Virus record (IMG/VR): IMGVR_UViG_3300042341_001202
Span: 62,001 to 126,000 of that record
DNA length: 64,000 nucleotides
Strand: one strand, 5' to 3'
Origin: a virus
The position numbers were made by a program, and so were the translations under genes. How positions within the stretch are numbered: the first letter of the stretch is position 1; every line of letters begins with the position of its first letter. Shown in pieces: positions 29,645 through 38,388 of this stretch. Below the pieces are notes generated by a model. The model was not told the DNA's origin. It ran no database searches and saw nothing but the letters and a program-made list of their open reading frames with translations.

Positions 29645-30741
29645 AGACCAAATGACTCCCAGTTCACAATTCCAAACCCTTGATCAGTTAATACATTTAC
29701 AGCCAGTGCTCTATTACTGTCAGCTTCACTAAGCTTGTCATTTACAATTACTCTTGTACCACTTGTAACACCCATCAACAGTTGATCATACGCTATACCA
29801 ATACTCTCAAGCTGTGCAACTGTGGCAGCTCTAGTACTTTCTTTTCTGGCTGTAACAAGTATAATAGTGTGCCCTTGGCTATCCCATTGGTTGAACTTTT
29901 CTCGTACACCGTGTAGTATTTTTGGCTCAACTCGCAATGCCTCACTTATGGAATGCTGATGTTGAATAAGGGTGCCGTCAATGTCGCAAAAAATTGTTTT
30001 GGGCTTGCTGCTGTAAAACTCCTTCACCTTACCCAAATACCGTGCCACATCTTCTGGAGTGCCCAACGGAATATAAATGTTTGGAGCAACAAAATATGGG
30101 AAAATGCTTGAGCCTTGTTGAATGAGATAGTTGTAAGTTTCGCTTATGTAACACTCAGGCCGGCCGTGAAATGTAAATTCTGACAGGAGTTTTTCTGCAC
30201 TTTCTACAAAATCACAGCCGCGTTTCCAATAGTGAAAACCAATTAGTGCATCATCTGAGATGGGATTTTTCTCCACAACCTGTACTACTCGACTGTTTTT
30301 GATCTCAGCAAAGCTGTTCTTGGGATCCCTTTCTTTGTGAAGCACAACTGCCCCATCAACTCCGGTATCGCTTGTAAATTTTAAAAACTCTCGAGGATCC
30401 CAATTGATGATTTGATCGCAATTATAAATCACTAGCGGCTCATTGTTGTTGATAAACTCTCGAGCACACAATGCTGTTTGGCTGGCACCATTTGTGACAC
30501 GATCTATTTCAATTATCTCACATTCAGGGCGTAGTTGCTTCAATAGACTGTTCAGCTGGTGTGAATATGCTGGGTTCTCATATTTGCGTGTTACAAAAAT
30601 AAATTTTCCATCAACATCAAAGCTTTTGATGCTATGCTCAATCAGTGTGCGAGAGTTAACCTCAATAAGCGGTTTAGGCTCTTGTATCCCAATGTTGGAA
30701 AATCTAGAGCCCAACCCTGCCATTGGTATGAGAATATTCAT
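29641..30741 (-). CDS. Sugar-phosphate nucleotidyltransferase fused to HAD phosphatase
   Basis: 366 residues in two domains. Residues ~1-240: nucleotidyltransferase with IPMAGLGSRF (5-14), EPKPLI (21-26) and VIYNCDQI (~104-111). Residues ~248-366: HAD phosphatase/kinase-like domain with FCDIDGTLI (251-259), LVTAR, and VNDKLSEADSNRA. Together they could make and activate a sugar phosphate, feeding the glycosyltransferases downstream. First gene of the minus-strand glycan operon; AAGGA lies six bases before the ATG. The sugar is unknown; heptose or glycerol chemistry is suggested only by GT9/GDPD neighbours. Confidence 0.85.
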   Translation of the reverse strand: MNILIPMAGLGSRFSNIGIQEPKPLIEVNSRTLIEHSIKSFDVDGKFIFVTRKYENPAYSHQLNSLLKQLRPECEIIEIDRVTNGASQTALCAREFINNNEPLVIYNCDQIINWDPREFLKFTSDTGVDGAVVLHKERDPKNSFAEIKNSRVVQVVEKNPISDDALIGFHYWKRGCDFVESAEKLLSEFTFHGRPECYISETYNYLIQQGSSIFPYFVAPNIYIPLGTPEDVARYLGKVKEFYSSKPKTIFCDIDGTLIQHQHSISEALRVEPKILHGVREKFNQWDSQGHTIILVTARKESTRAATVAQLESIGIAYDQLLMGVTSGTRVIVNDKLSEADSNRALAVNVLTDQGFGIVNWESFGL

Positions 30742-30782
30742 GACTGATCCTTATCTACAAAATAAATTGTAGTGGATGTCAG

Positions 30783-31454
30783 CTATCTATCAAATATTCG
30801 GCCCAGTTGATCTGCCGTTTGTTTCACAATGTCTTCGTTATTACGTACTTGAGCAGCAGGAGTGGGCTCTGTATAGTCAACACCAACAAAGCCCAAAAGG
30901 TCACCATTATTTGAGAAAAATGCACAACGGGTTATGTGCAATGCTGCTCTGGATTCATAATACCAATAGAGTGCACTATCTGGTCGAGCATTGATATTGG
31001 TCAAACTCACGCATTTTCTCTTGAGAAATTCAGTACTCATGTTGGTGATCAAACTGCTGGGCAGCCTTTGCCCAAAGTTCATGATCCTATTGGTACCAGG
31101 TTTAATTACTTCGTGAGTATTTGTGTGGAAAATAAATGGCACATTATTGGGGCTAGGAATACCATTGTGAAATCGGAAAATATATGCACGGTTGGAATTG
31201 GTAGTTGTAAGTATTTGATTTAGTGATTGATTGGCTGCTGTATCCACTGCAACGCTGACTTGTAATTCTCTTGCAAAGTTGTTCATGCTGTTACTGCGTT
31301 GCCAAAGATCAATCACAGGTTGAAAATGAAAAGCAACAATGTAGCTGGTGCTTATCATGCACAGCAGGCAGAAAATCACAAACAAATGCCACAGCATCTT
31401 CAAGGGATGAACCGTTCGAAAATATGATATTAGGACGCGAGCAATATCAGACAT
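30783..31454 (-). CDS. Membrane-anchored protein with GAF/Cache-like domain
   Basis: 223 residues: one transmembrane segment (~19-42, rich in F/L/I/C), then ~170 residues that look like a GAF or Cache-type sensor: RAYIFRFHNGIPSPNNVPFIFH and a final FFSNNGDLLGFVGVDYTEP. No catalytic or signalling output domain is present. I cannot name a function; a membrane-bound ligand sensor, or a structural lysis component, are possible. It diverges from the DnaJ promoter. Confidence 0.6.
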   Translation of the reverse strand: MSDIARVLISYFRTVHPLKMLWHLFVIFCLLCMISTSYIVAFHFQPVIDLWQRSNSMNNFARELQVSVAVDTAANQSLNQILTTTNSNRAYIFRFHNGIPSPNNVPFIFHTNTHEVIKPGTNRIMNFGQRLPSSLITNMSTEFLKRKCVSLTNINARPDSALYWYYESRAALHITRCAFFSNNGDLLGFVGVDYTEPTPAAQVRNNEDIVKQTADQLGRIFDR

Positions 31455-31468
31455 GTAATTTTCCCATC

Positions 31469-31497
31469 AACATATTTACAAAGTTTTGTGTGTTCAA
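31469..31497 (-). promoter_or_regulatory. Possible sigma-70 promoter TTGAAC-N17-TATGTT
   Basis: On the minus strand, TTGAAC (31497-31492), 17-nt spacer, TATGTT (31474-31469); predicted start near 31462, eight bases before the ATG at 31454. Four of six matches in each box. Confidence 0.3.
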
Positions 31498-31519
31498 TAA
31501 GTTGCTAGTTTTTCCTGCA

Positions 31520-31548
31520 TTGACAAGGCAGCAATATAAAAATATAAT
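31520..31548 (+). promoter_or_regulatory. Perfect sigma-70 consensus promoter for dnaJ-clpA
   Basis: TTGACA (31520-31525), exactly 17 nt, TATAAT (31543-31548). With standard spacing transcription starts at 31555, the A of the dnaJ ATG. It is the only full consensus promoter I see here and implies use by host RNA polymerase early in infection. Confidence 0.8.
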
Positions 31549-31554
31549 ATACAT

Positions 31555-32412
31555 ATGAAAGATTATTATAGTATCCTTGCCGTGCAAGAAAATGCAACTC
31601 AAGATGAGTTGAAAAAGGCTTATCGCACACTTGCAATGCAGTATCATCCAGACCGTAACAAAAGCAGTGAATCTGAGAGTAAATTCAAAGAGATCAATGA
31701 GGCTTATGATACTCTAGGTAACGAAGACAAGCGTCAAGCTTACGATCAGCAACGCAAGTTTGGTGGAAGTCAGCCAGGTGGATTCCATTTTGAATTCCGT
31801 GGAGGAGGATCACCCTTTGGTGATATTTTTGAACAAATCTTCCGAGGTCAAGGATTTGACCACTTTAGCCAACGACCAAGTCGTAATCCTGACACGCAAG
31901 TTCAGTTGAATATAACCTTGGAAGAAGCGTTCACAGGAAAAAGTGTACCAATTCAATTTACTGATAGTGCTGGCCAAAACATCAATTTAGTTGTGAACAT
32001 ACCTGCAGGTATTGATAGTGGGTATAGGTTACGATATGCTGGCAACGGTAGCCGAACACATGCCAATTTAGCACCTGGAGATTTGTATATTACTGTGTTT
32101 GTTACGCCGCACTCTGTGTTCGAGAGGAGTGGGCCTCATTTGTTGACTACACTGAAGGCCAACATTTGGGAAACATTAGTGGGGGTTGACAAGCTTGTTA
32201 GTGTGATTGAAGGCGGTGCAGTTTCCATGAAAGTCCCGCCTTTGTCCAAAGATCAAACTCTACTTAACGTCAAAGGCAAGGGCATGCCGCTCAGTAGTAA
32301 TAGTTCTTCACGTGGTGACCTCATGGTCAGACTCCATGTAGAGCTGCCACAAAAGCTGGATCAAGATCAGCTTGATGCCATTTCAAAATGGGCACACCCC
32401 CAAACATCTTAA
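31555..32412 (+). CDS. dnaJ: DnaJ/CbpA-type J-domain co-chaperone
   Basis: 285 residues. J-domain at 1-67 with the essential HPD (31-33) that stimulates DnaK; a Gly/Phe-rich linker (~70-105); then two substrate-binding beta domains (LNITLEEAFTGKSVPI to the C-terminus). There is no CxxCxGxG zinc centre, so it is a class B (CbpA-like) protein. A partner DnaK is not in the window, so host DnaK is implied. The ATG sits at the predicted transcription start with no leader. The stop is 22 nt before the clpA start, forming a proteostasis module. Confidence 0.93.
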   Translation: MKDYYSILAVQENATQDELKKAYRTLAMQYHPDRNKSSESESKFKEINEAYDTLGNEDKRQAYDQQRKFGGSQPGGFHFEFRGGGSPFGDIFEQIFRGQGFDHFSQRPSRNPDTQVQLNITLEEAFTGKSVPIQFTDSAGQNINLVVNIPAGIDSGYRLRYAGNGSRTHANLAPGDLYITVFVTPHSVFERSGPHLLTTLKANIWETLVGVDKLVSVIEGGAVSMKVPPLSKDQTLLNVKGKGMPLSSNSSSRGDLMVRLHVELPQKLDQDQLDAISKWAHPQTS

Positions 32413-32434
32413 ATCTTTCACCAGGACAGCACAT

Positions 32435-34741
32435 ATGAAAGAGCCCTTTAATTCAAAAAATGATTTTGAGCAAGTAATAAATCGAAGTTACTCTATTGCA
32501 ATAAAACATCATCACGAATATGTGGTGGTAGAGCATGTGCTGATAGCACTATTGGAATTTCAAGACATTGACACCATGTTAACAGCCTTGGGTTGTTCTC
32601 CAAAAAAGCTCAAAGCTGATGTAGTCAGTTATCTCAAAGATTCCAAATATCATAGTATTGTGCCTGACGGAGTGTATCAACCCAAATACACCTCCACACT
32701 GATGAGTGTAATCAAGCAAGCCAAAGCGCAAAGCTTGTTCATGGGCAAAACTGTTATGAACAGTGTGGACATGTTGCTGGCACTTTACAATGCAGAACAA
32801 AGTTGGGCTGTGTATTTTTTACAAAAACACAACATCAACAAAAGCAATATCACCTCGTATCTTACACAAAATAGTCAAGAAACGGATGAGATGGGCATGA
32901 GTGAAGACGATGCAAGAATGGTGTTGTTTCAATTTGCCACCAATTTAAATCAACGTGCCAAACAGGGCAAGATCACTGCACTTATTGGTAGAGACACTGA
33001 TGTTGATCAACTAGTTGAAACGCTGGCCCGAAAACTCAAGAACAATGTTATACTTGTGGGCCATCCAGGGGTAGGCAAAACACAACTTGTGGAAGGACTT
33101 GCCAAGAGAATAGTGGAACAAACCGTGCCAAAAGTTCTTTTGAATCAAGAAATCTGGAGCTTGGATATCAATAGCATTGTTGCTGGGACCAAATATCGTG
33201 GCGACTTTGAAGACAGAATGAAAAACATTATTACGGCGTTAAAAAGTTTGCCCAATGTTATTATTTTCATTGATGAAATTCATATGATTATGGGTGCTGG
33301 CGGCAACAGCAGCAATGCAATGGATGCAGCCAATATTCTCAAGCCAGCGTTGGGTCGGGGAGAAATTCGCACTATTGGTTCCACAACATATGACGAATAT
33401 CGGAAGTATTTTGAAAAGGATCGAGCACTACTTCGGCGTTTTGAGAAACAAGATGTAGTTGAGCCCAGTGTAAGTGATGCTAAAAAAGTAATTCAAGGAT
33501 TGATCAAAACTTTTGAAAAGTTTCACAATGTAACTTATGCACCAGGATGTGCAGAGGCAGCAGTTGATCTCAGTGTAAAATATATTTTCAACAAGTATCT
33601 GCCAGATAAGGCAATTGATTTGATTGATGCAGCTGGTGCAACAGTGAAAATCAAAGGAAAAACCAAAAAGGTTGTTCAAGTAGAGAATATTGAACAACAA
33701 GTTTGTAGGATTGCCAAAGTCAGCCTTGAAAACTTGGAAACATCTGAGAGTAATAAATTATCTACTCTAGATAATGATCTCAAAAAAGTAATTTACGGCC
33801 AAGACACAGCAGTAGACACTCTTGTTGATGCAGTGTATTTGGCTTATAGTGGACTACGAGAACAAAACAAAACACTGGGAAGCTTCTTGTTCACAGGGCC
33901 AAGTGGTGTGGGCAAGACTGAACTGGCCAAGATGTTAGCAGACAAACTGGGTTATAGTTTTGTTCGCTTTGACATGAGCGAGTTTCAAGAAAAACATTCT
34001 GTTGCTAGATTTATTGGCAGTCCCCCTGGATATGTGGGTTACAGCGACGGCAGTGCTGGCAGTGGTGCTCTTATCAACGCACTAGAGCAAACACCCAGTT
34101 GTGTGCTGCTGTGTGACGAAGTGGAAAAAGCTCATCCTGATGTATTGAATGTTTTTCTGCAAGCGATGGATCAAGGCAGCATCACAAGCCAAAATCAAAA
34201 AACAGTGAGTTTGAAAAATGCAATCTTGATTTTTACCAGTAATCTTGGTGCTGTGGAAATGGAAAAGCATAGTATTGGCTTTGGTGCTACCAAAAACAGT
34301 GATGCAGACAAAGAAGCTGTAAAACAATTTTTCCGTCCAGAGTTCAGGAATCGATTGGATGCAGTAGTGCCATTTGGTGCGTTGAACAAAGAAACCATGC
34401 AGAAAGTTGTTATCAAATTCATTCAACAACTGAATCAAGCTTCACAAAGCAAAAATGTGTGTGTAGTAGTTGATCCTGATGCGCAAGAATGGTTGGTGAA
34501 GAATGGTTTTGACCCTTCGATGGGAGCTAGGCCTTTGAGTCGGGTAATTGACAACCATATCAAAAAGCCCATGAGCCGCCAGATGTTATTTGGAAAGTTG
34601 AAGTCAGGAGGAAGAGTGTTAGTTACACTTGATGCAGCAGCACATAAGCTGAAATTGGAATTTTTAGGCACAGTATGTAGTCTCCCCACAGGCCCAAATG
34701 AGGCCTTTAATGAAAACAACTCAGAGGTGTCTGCGCAATGA
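32435..34741 (+). CDS. clpA: ClpA-like AAA+ unfoldase
   Basis: 768 residues (E. coli ClpA 758). N-domain ~1-145; D1 with Walker A GHPGVGKT (209-216), pore loop KYRGDFE (253-259), Walker B IIFIDEIH (276-283); D2 with Walker A GPSGVGKT (488-495), pore GYVGY (532-536), Walker B VLLCDEVE (557-564). No ClpB-type coiled middle domain, so it is ClpA. The ClpP-docking loop is kept as SIGFG (~613-617). No ClpP is encoded here, so it could redirect host ClpP. The ATG at 32435 has AGGA eight bases upstream; an upstream in-frame start inside dnaJ is unlikely. Confidence 0.93.
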   Translation: MKEPFNSKNDFEQVINRSYSIAIKHHHEYVVVEHVLIALLEFQDIDTMLTALGCSPKKLKADVVSYLKDSKYHSIVPDGVYQPKYTSTLMSVIKQAKAQSLFMGKTVMNSVDMLLALYNAEQSWAVYFLQKHNINKSNITSYLTQNSQETDEMGMSEDDARMVLFQFATNLNQRAKQGKITALIGRDTDVDQLVETLARKLKNNVILVGHPGVGKTQLVEGLAKRIVEQTVPKVLLNQEIWSLDINSIVAGTKYRGDFEDRMKNIITALKSLPNVIIFIDEIHMIMGAGGNSSNAMDAANILKPALGRGEIRTIGSTTYDEYRKYFEKDRALLRRFEKQDVVEPSVSDAKKVIQGLIKTFEKFHNVTYAPGCAEAAVDLSVKYIFNKYLPDKAIDLIDAAGATVKIKGKTKKVVQVENIEQQVCRIAKVSLENLETSESNKLSTLDNDLKKVIYGQDTAVDTLVDAVYLAYSGLREQNKTLGSFLFTGPSGVGKTELAKMLADKLGYSFVRFDMSEFQEKHSVARFIGSPPGYVGYSDGSAGSGALINALEQTPSCVLLCDEVEKAHPDVLNVFLQAMDQGSITSQNQKTVSLKNAILIFTSNLGAVEMEKHSIGFGATKNSDADKEAVKQFFRPEFRNRLDAVVPFGALNKETMQKVVIKFIQQLNQASQSKNVCVVVDPDAQEWLVKNGFDPSMGARPLSRVIDNHIKKPMSRQMLFGKLKSGGRVLVTLDAAAHKLKLEFLGTVCSLPTGPNEAFNENNSEVSAQ

Positions 34742-35055
34742 ACAAAACATCAGCTATTCAAAGCTTGTGCCAAAAAGGATTGATAAGCAAAGGCACAGTC
34801 ATAGGGGTTGCTGAGTCAGCATCCTCTAGAGTCTATCATAGATTTGTAGTTGCACATGCTATACTTGCGCCCTGTGTAAAAATTACAGGAGTGCATACAC
34901 AAAACAACAGCAGTCTTGACTTGGATATCAACAAGATTGTGGAAGTGGATGGCATGGGGCTAGATCGCTATCTGCAACATGCAGATCTTGACGCCAATGG
35001 CCTACAAATCAATCGTGGAAAAAAGCGTGGCAGAAGGCCAAAAAACAGAGGATAA
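34738..35055 (+). CDS. Hypothetical protein with basic tail
   Basis: 105 residues, not recognised. The body alternates short hydrophobic strands (GTVIGVAESASSRVYHRFVVAH) and ends with a strongly basic tail (RGKKRGRRPKNRG) that could bind nucleic acid. The ATG overlaps the clpA stop, so it is coupled to ClpA; an adaptor or inhibitor of ClpA is an attractive guess supported only by position. Confidence 0.6.
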   Translation: MNKTSAIQSLCQKGLISKGTVIGVAESASSRVYHRFVVAHAILAPCVKITGVHTQNNSSLDLDINKIVEVDGMGLDRYLQHADLDANGLQINRGKKRGRRPKNRG

Positions 35056-35058
35056 ATA
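35051..35058 (+). promoter_or_regulatory. Late-promoter-like motif GATAAATA
   Basis: 21 nt before the ATG at 35080, overlapping the stop of the previous gene; AAGG follows at 35067. Confidence 0.55.
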
Positions 35059-35079
35059 CTCTAATCAAGGACCTTATAA

Positions 35080-35256
35080 ATGGCACAAATAGCCTGTCAA
35101 ACTATTTCAATTTCCATCAGCAAACTTATCAAGGATGATGAACAACTGGCTAGTGTGCTCTCTTCTGAGCAGCTTTTGGCATTGTTTGAAAGCTTGCCCA
35201 GTGTTGTAGAGCAGCTACTTGAAGACAGTAAACTGGTTATTGAAGTCTCTATTTGA
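35080..35256 (+). CDS. Short acidic helical protein
   Basis: 58 residues: MAQIACQTISISISKLIKDD, then EQLASVLSSEQLLALF and SVVEQLLEDSKLVIEV. It is acidic and predicted almost fully helical after the first 12 residues. Unknown function. Support comes from a GATAAATA motif 21 nt upstream, AAGG nine bases before the ATG, and clean fit between neighbouring genes. Confidence 0.55.
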   Translation: MAQIACQTISISISKLIKDDEQLASVLSSEQLLALFESLPSVVEQLLEDSKLVIEVSI

Positions 35257-35262
35257 CCTTTC

Positions 35263-35270
35263 CATAAATA
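35263..35270 (+). promoter_or_regulatory. Late-promoter-like motif CATAAATA
   Basis: 25 nt before the ATG at 35296, just after the stop of the short gene at 35080-35256. Confidence 0.55.
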
Positions 35271-35295
35271 TCGACAAATCAATTGTTGAGAAATT

Positions 35296-36003
35296 ATGGA
35301 AAGTCTTGTCTTATTACCAACTACTAGCGGTAAGGTCAATGTAACTGGCGAAAAGCAAAAAGGCGCAGGCTACACCAATTTTCTTGGCGGTAGTCATACA
35401 GTAGCCCTAACGTTAACAAATTTTACAGGCCGGATTTTAATTCAAGCCTCGTTGGCAGATAATCCAGTTGAACAAGACTGGTTTCCTGTTTATCTACAGT
35501 CAGACCTGCCTTATGTACAATTCCCTAGAGATTTGTTCAATCCCAGTGGCCTATTTGGTGGGGACACCGGCAGCTTTGCATATACATTTGTAGGCAATTA
35601 TGTTTGGGTAAGAGCTGTTGTAAGCAGAGATTATTTGACTCCAGCACCTATTGACGACAGCACGGTTGGCAGTGTTTCTGAAATACTTTTGAACTTTGGT
35701 GCCCTGAGTCCTGGATTTATCCCCAAAGGCCCCATACAAGGTCCCACCGGTCCTGCTGGCCCTCCTGGGTCTGCCCCAGTCACCAGCTTCCAAATGCCGT
35801 TTTCATCTCAAAATATTGTGACCGATGTGTTGACCGTTGTTCATGGCCTTGCACAGAGACTTGTGTTTGTTCAAGTATATGACACCAACTACCAACTGGT
35901 AAATCCCACAACAATAACCTTAATTGATGAGATGACTTGCCAATTGAATTTATCTGGGCAAGTGCCTATTTCTGGAGTTTGGTATGTTTTGGTGTCTAAA
36001 TGA
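35296..36003 (+). CDS. Virion fibre protein with shared C-terminal module
   Basis: 235 residues. The N-terminal ~145 are beta-rich (LGGSHTVALTLTNFTGRILIQAS, then FAYTFVGNYVWVRAVV), followed by a short collagen-like hinge (GPTGPAGPPG, ~153-162) and a C-terminal ~60-residue domain (HGLAQRLVFVQVYDTNYQLV, ending WYVLV) that matches the tail of 715-1140. It probably is a small trimeric fibre or fibre adaptor. First of the plus-strand fibre block. Confidence 0.7.
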   Translation: MESLVLLPTTSGKVNVTGEKQKGAGYTNFLGGSHTVALTLTNFTGRILIQASLADNPVEQDWFPVYLQSDLPYVQFPRDLFNPSGLFGGDTGSFAYTFVGNYVWVRAVVSRDYLTPAPIDDSTVGSVSEILLNFGALSPGFIPKGPIQGPTGPAGPPGSAPVTSFQMPFSSQNIVTDVLTVVHGLAQRLVFVQVYDTNYQLVNPTTITLIDEMTCQLNLSGQVPISGVWYVLVSK

Positions 36004-36024
36004 CAAACATATGTGGTGTAAAAT

Positions 36025-36354
36025 ATGAGAGCTAAAGAATTTATTCGAGAATTTACTGTAAATGTGCCTGTTACAATCAACATCCCCTTGGGCGATGTGT
36101 TGAAAGCGCAAGCTGACAGTGATGTGATAAATCCTGGAGTGCGTTATGGTGAAGAGGGCGATGCCAAGTGGAGTCCACCACTCCAACAACACCTTGACAC
36201 TGTAAAAGACAGCGTGGGGCCCACAACTGAAGATCCCACTGTGATAAACCCAGAGGATGATTTTCATACACCTCAACAGTCCAATATCTCAAAAATTACA
36301 GCAAAAAAAGATTTCATACCAACTGTAAGTATCAAACCCTCTATTTTGGGTTGA
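36025..36354 (+). CDS. Hypothetical protein with MRAKEF-type N-terminus
   Basis: 109 residues. The MRAKEFIRE opening is typical of many small T4-like marine phage proteins of unknown function. The rest is polar with GDVLKAQADSDVINPGVRYG, Pro-rich and probably partly disordered. It lies between two fibre genes; a TCTAAATG sequence 22 nt upstream is a weak late-like motif. No function assigned. Confidence 0.6.
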   Translation: MRAKEFIREFTVNVPVTINIPLGDVLKAQADSDVINPGVRYGEEGDAKWSPPLQQHLDTVKDSVGPTTEDPTVINPEDDFHTPQQSNISKITAKKDFIPTVSIKPSILG

Positions 36355-36361
36355 AGCTCTT

Positions 36362-38374
36362 GTGACTCAAATTCGTAAAATTTGGACCAGCAAGTTCACA
36401 AATGATATAAATGAGTATGTTGGTCGCGATGGGGAGATATTCTACGCAAGCGGGGAAGTTGAGTTACGTTTTTCTGACGGCGTAACTCCTGGTGGGTTAC
36501 CATTTACCCCTGGCGGTGGAGGGGGTACTGGCACAACTGGCGCACAAGGACCCACTGGGCCAACAGGGGCAAGAGGCATTAGTGGTTATTCTGGGGTAAG
36601 CACCCTTGGCTCAACTGGACCAACTGGGCCCAACAGTGCTAGTGGTTATTCTGGGATATCAGGTTACTCAGGCGAGTCTGGAACAAGCGGCTACTCTGGC
36701 AGCGGAGTATCAGGCTACTCTGGTCAAGGTGGTTATTCAGGAACTTCAGGAAAATCTGGAGAATCTGGGTATTCTGGTGCCAGTGGGTATTCTGGTGCCA
36801 GTGGGTATTCTGGTGCCAGTGGGTATTCAAGTGAGTCTGGCCGGTCAGGTTACTCTGGTGAAAGTGGTTATTCTGGCAGTGGAGTATCAGGCTACTCTGG
36901 AGAGAGTGGGTACTCTGGAGAGAGTGGGTACTCTGGAGAGAGTGGGTACTCTGGAGAGAGTGGTTATTCAGGTTATTCAGGTTACTCTGGTTATTCAGGT
37001 TACTCTGGTTATTCAGGTTATTCTGGAGAGAGTGGTTATTCAGGTTATTCTGGAGAGAGTGGTTATTCTGGGATATCAGGTGAGTCAGGCTATTCTGGAG
37101 AGTCAGGTGTCTCTGGATATTCTGCCTATTCAGGATACTCTGGAGAGAGTGGTTATTCAGGGGCATCAGGTGAGTCTGGCTATTCAGGAGAGAGCGGATA
37201 TTCTGGAGGCAGCGGAACTAGTGGAACTAGTGGTGTAAGTGGATGGAGCGGCACAAGTGGAACTAGTGGATGGAGCGGCACAAGTGGAACTAGTGGATGG
37301 AGCGGCACAAGTGGAACCAGTGGATGGAGCGGCACAAGTGGAACTAGTGGAACAAGTGGCACAAGCGGCTGGAGTGGCACAAGTGGAACTAGTGGATGGA
37401 GCGGAACAAGCGGCTTTAGTGGTGTCAGCGGAACTAGTGGGTTCAGCGGAACTAGCGGAGCAAGCGGCTTTAGTGGTGTCAGCGGAGCAAGCGGCTTTAG
37501 TGGTGTCAGCGGATTCAGTGGAGCAACTGGCTTAATAGGACCTACTGGTAGTGGCGCAACTGGTGCAACTGGCACCCCAGGTGTAACAGGTGTAACAGGA
37601 CCAACAGGTCCTGTTGGTCCTGCGTCTACATTAGCAGCTAGTTCTTACATTTTAACTGCTATCTTAACAAGTGATCAAACAGTTGCTAGCGCAAGTACGT
37701 TAGTTTTACCCTTAGCTGATTATTATGATCCACAAAACTGGTGGAACGCCAGCACATATACATTCAAACCAACTGTTGCAGGTTATTATAATTTAAGTTT
37801 CGGTGTTTGGGTCAGTGCAGCGTCTGTGGCAACTAATCAATATAACGGCCAGATACTTAAAAACTCTGGAACTATATTAATTGCCCAAGTTCAAACTGTA
37901 ACGTCTACGGGAATTTCACTTGGTGGCAGCAAAGTTGTTTACTTCAATGGATCTACTGACTCTGCTCAAGTTACTGCCTTTAACGGTACCGGAAGTAATG
38001 TTACAGTGCAATATGGCACTGCTGACGGTCCAGGAACTTGGCTTTCAGCACATTTAATTGCATATGGCGCTGATGGAGTAACAGGACCTACAGGCGCTAG
38101 CGGAACTAGTGGCGTAAGTGGATGGAGTGGCACAAGTGGCTGGAGTGGCACCTCTGGGTTCAGTGGATTCAGTGGCACAAGTGGATTCAGTGGCACAAGT
38201 GGATTCAGTGGAACAAGCGGCTTTAGTGGTGTCAGCGGAACTAGTGGCACAAGCGGCTTCAGCGGAGCAAGCGGCTGTAGTGGTGTCAGCGGCTTTAGCG
38301 GAACTAGTGGATTCAGTGGCGGAGCAGGTGTTACTACAGGCAAAGCTATTGCGATGGCAATTGTTTTTGGATAA
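36362..38374 (+). CDS. Collagen-like GYSG/GTSG fibre with C1q-like domain
   Basis: 670 residues from a GTG at 36362. N-terminal ~50 residues (VGRDGEIFYASG, ELRFSDGVTPGG) are a head motif found on phage fibres and receptor-binding proteins. Residues ~60-400 are G-x-S-G repeats, first GYSGESGYSG, then GTSGWSGTSG and GFSGVSG. Residues ~425-565 are a globular domain: TFKPTVAGYYNLSFGVWVSA is a good C1q/TNF-type signature. A second short GTSGFSG tract and a ~15-residue tail close the protein. This head, collagen, C1q order recalls collectins. It probably forms a trimer with the jelly-roll as receptor binder. Confidence 0.85.
   Translation: MTQIRKIWTSKFTNDINEYVGRDGEIFYASGEVELRFSDGVTPGGLPFTPGGGGGTGTTGAQGPTGPTGARGISGYSGVSTLGSTGPTGPNSASGYSGISGYSGESGTSGYSGSGVSGYSGQGGYSGTSGKSGESGYSGASGYSGASGYSGASGYSSESGRSGYSGESGYSGSGVSGYSGESGYSGESGYSGESGYSGESGYSGYSGYSGYSGYSGYSGYSGESGYSGYSGESGYSGISGESGYSGESGVSGYSAYSGYSGESGYSGASGESGYSGESGYSGGSGTSGTSGVSGWSGTSGTSGWSGTSGTSGWSGTSGTSGWSGTSGTSGTSGTSGWSGTSGTSGWSGTSGFSGVSGTSGFSGTSGASGFSGVSGASGFSGVSGFSGATGLIGPTGSGATGATGTPGVTGVTGPTGPVGPASTLAASSYILTAILTSDQTVASASTLVLPLADYYDPQNWWNASTYTFKPTVAGYYNLSFGVWVSAASVATNQYNGQILKNSGTILIAQVQTVTSTGISLGGSKVVYFNGSTDSAQVTAFNGTGSNVTVQYGTADGPGTWLSAHLIAYGADGVTGPTGASGTSGVSGWSGTSGWSGTSGFSGFSGTSGFSGTSGFSGTSGFSGVSGTSGTSGFSGASGCSGVSGFSGTSGFSGGAGVTTGKAIAMAIVFG
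36570..37530 (+). repeat. GYSG/GTSG collagen-like tandem repeat region
   Basis: Tandem G-x-S triplets encoded by near-identical units, including four TCTGGAGAGAGTGGGTAC-type copies (36897-36960) and four GGATGGAGCGGCACAAGTGG-type copies (37240-37400). A shorter tract recurs at 38095-38330 and again in the cassette at 41990-42070. Confidence 0.85.
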
Positions 38375-38388
38375 GGATTTAAAAAGTT

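Noticed and set aside
36606-37238. Long alternative frame over the GYSG repeats
   Set aside because: Shifted reading of the same repeats; the fibre frame continues on both sides.
36570-37530. Regular repeats as a CRISPR array
   Set aside because: The repeats are in-frame coding triplets without unique spacers; the same holds for the RCC1 blades.
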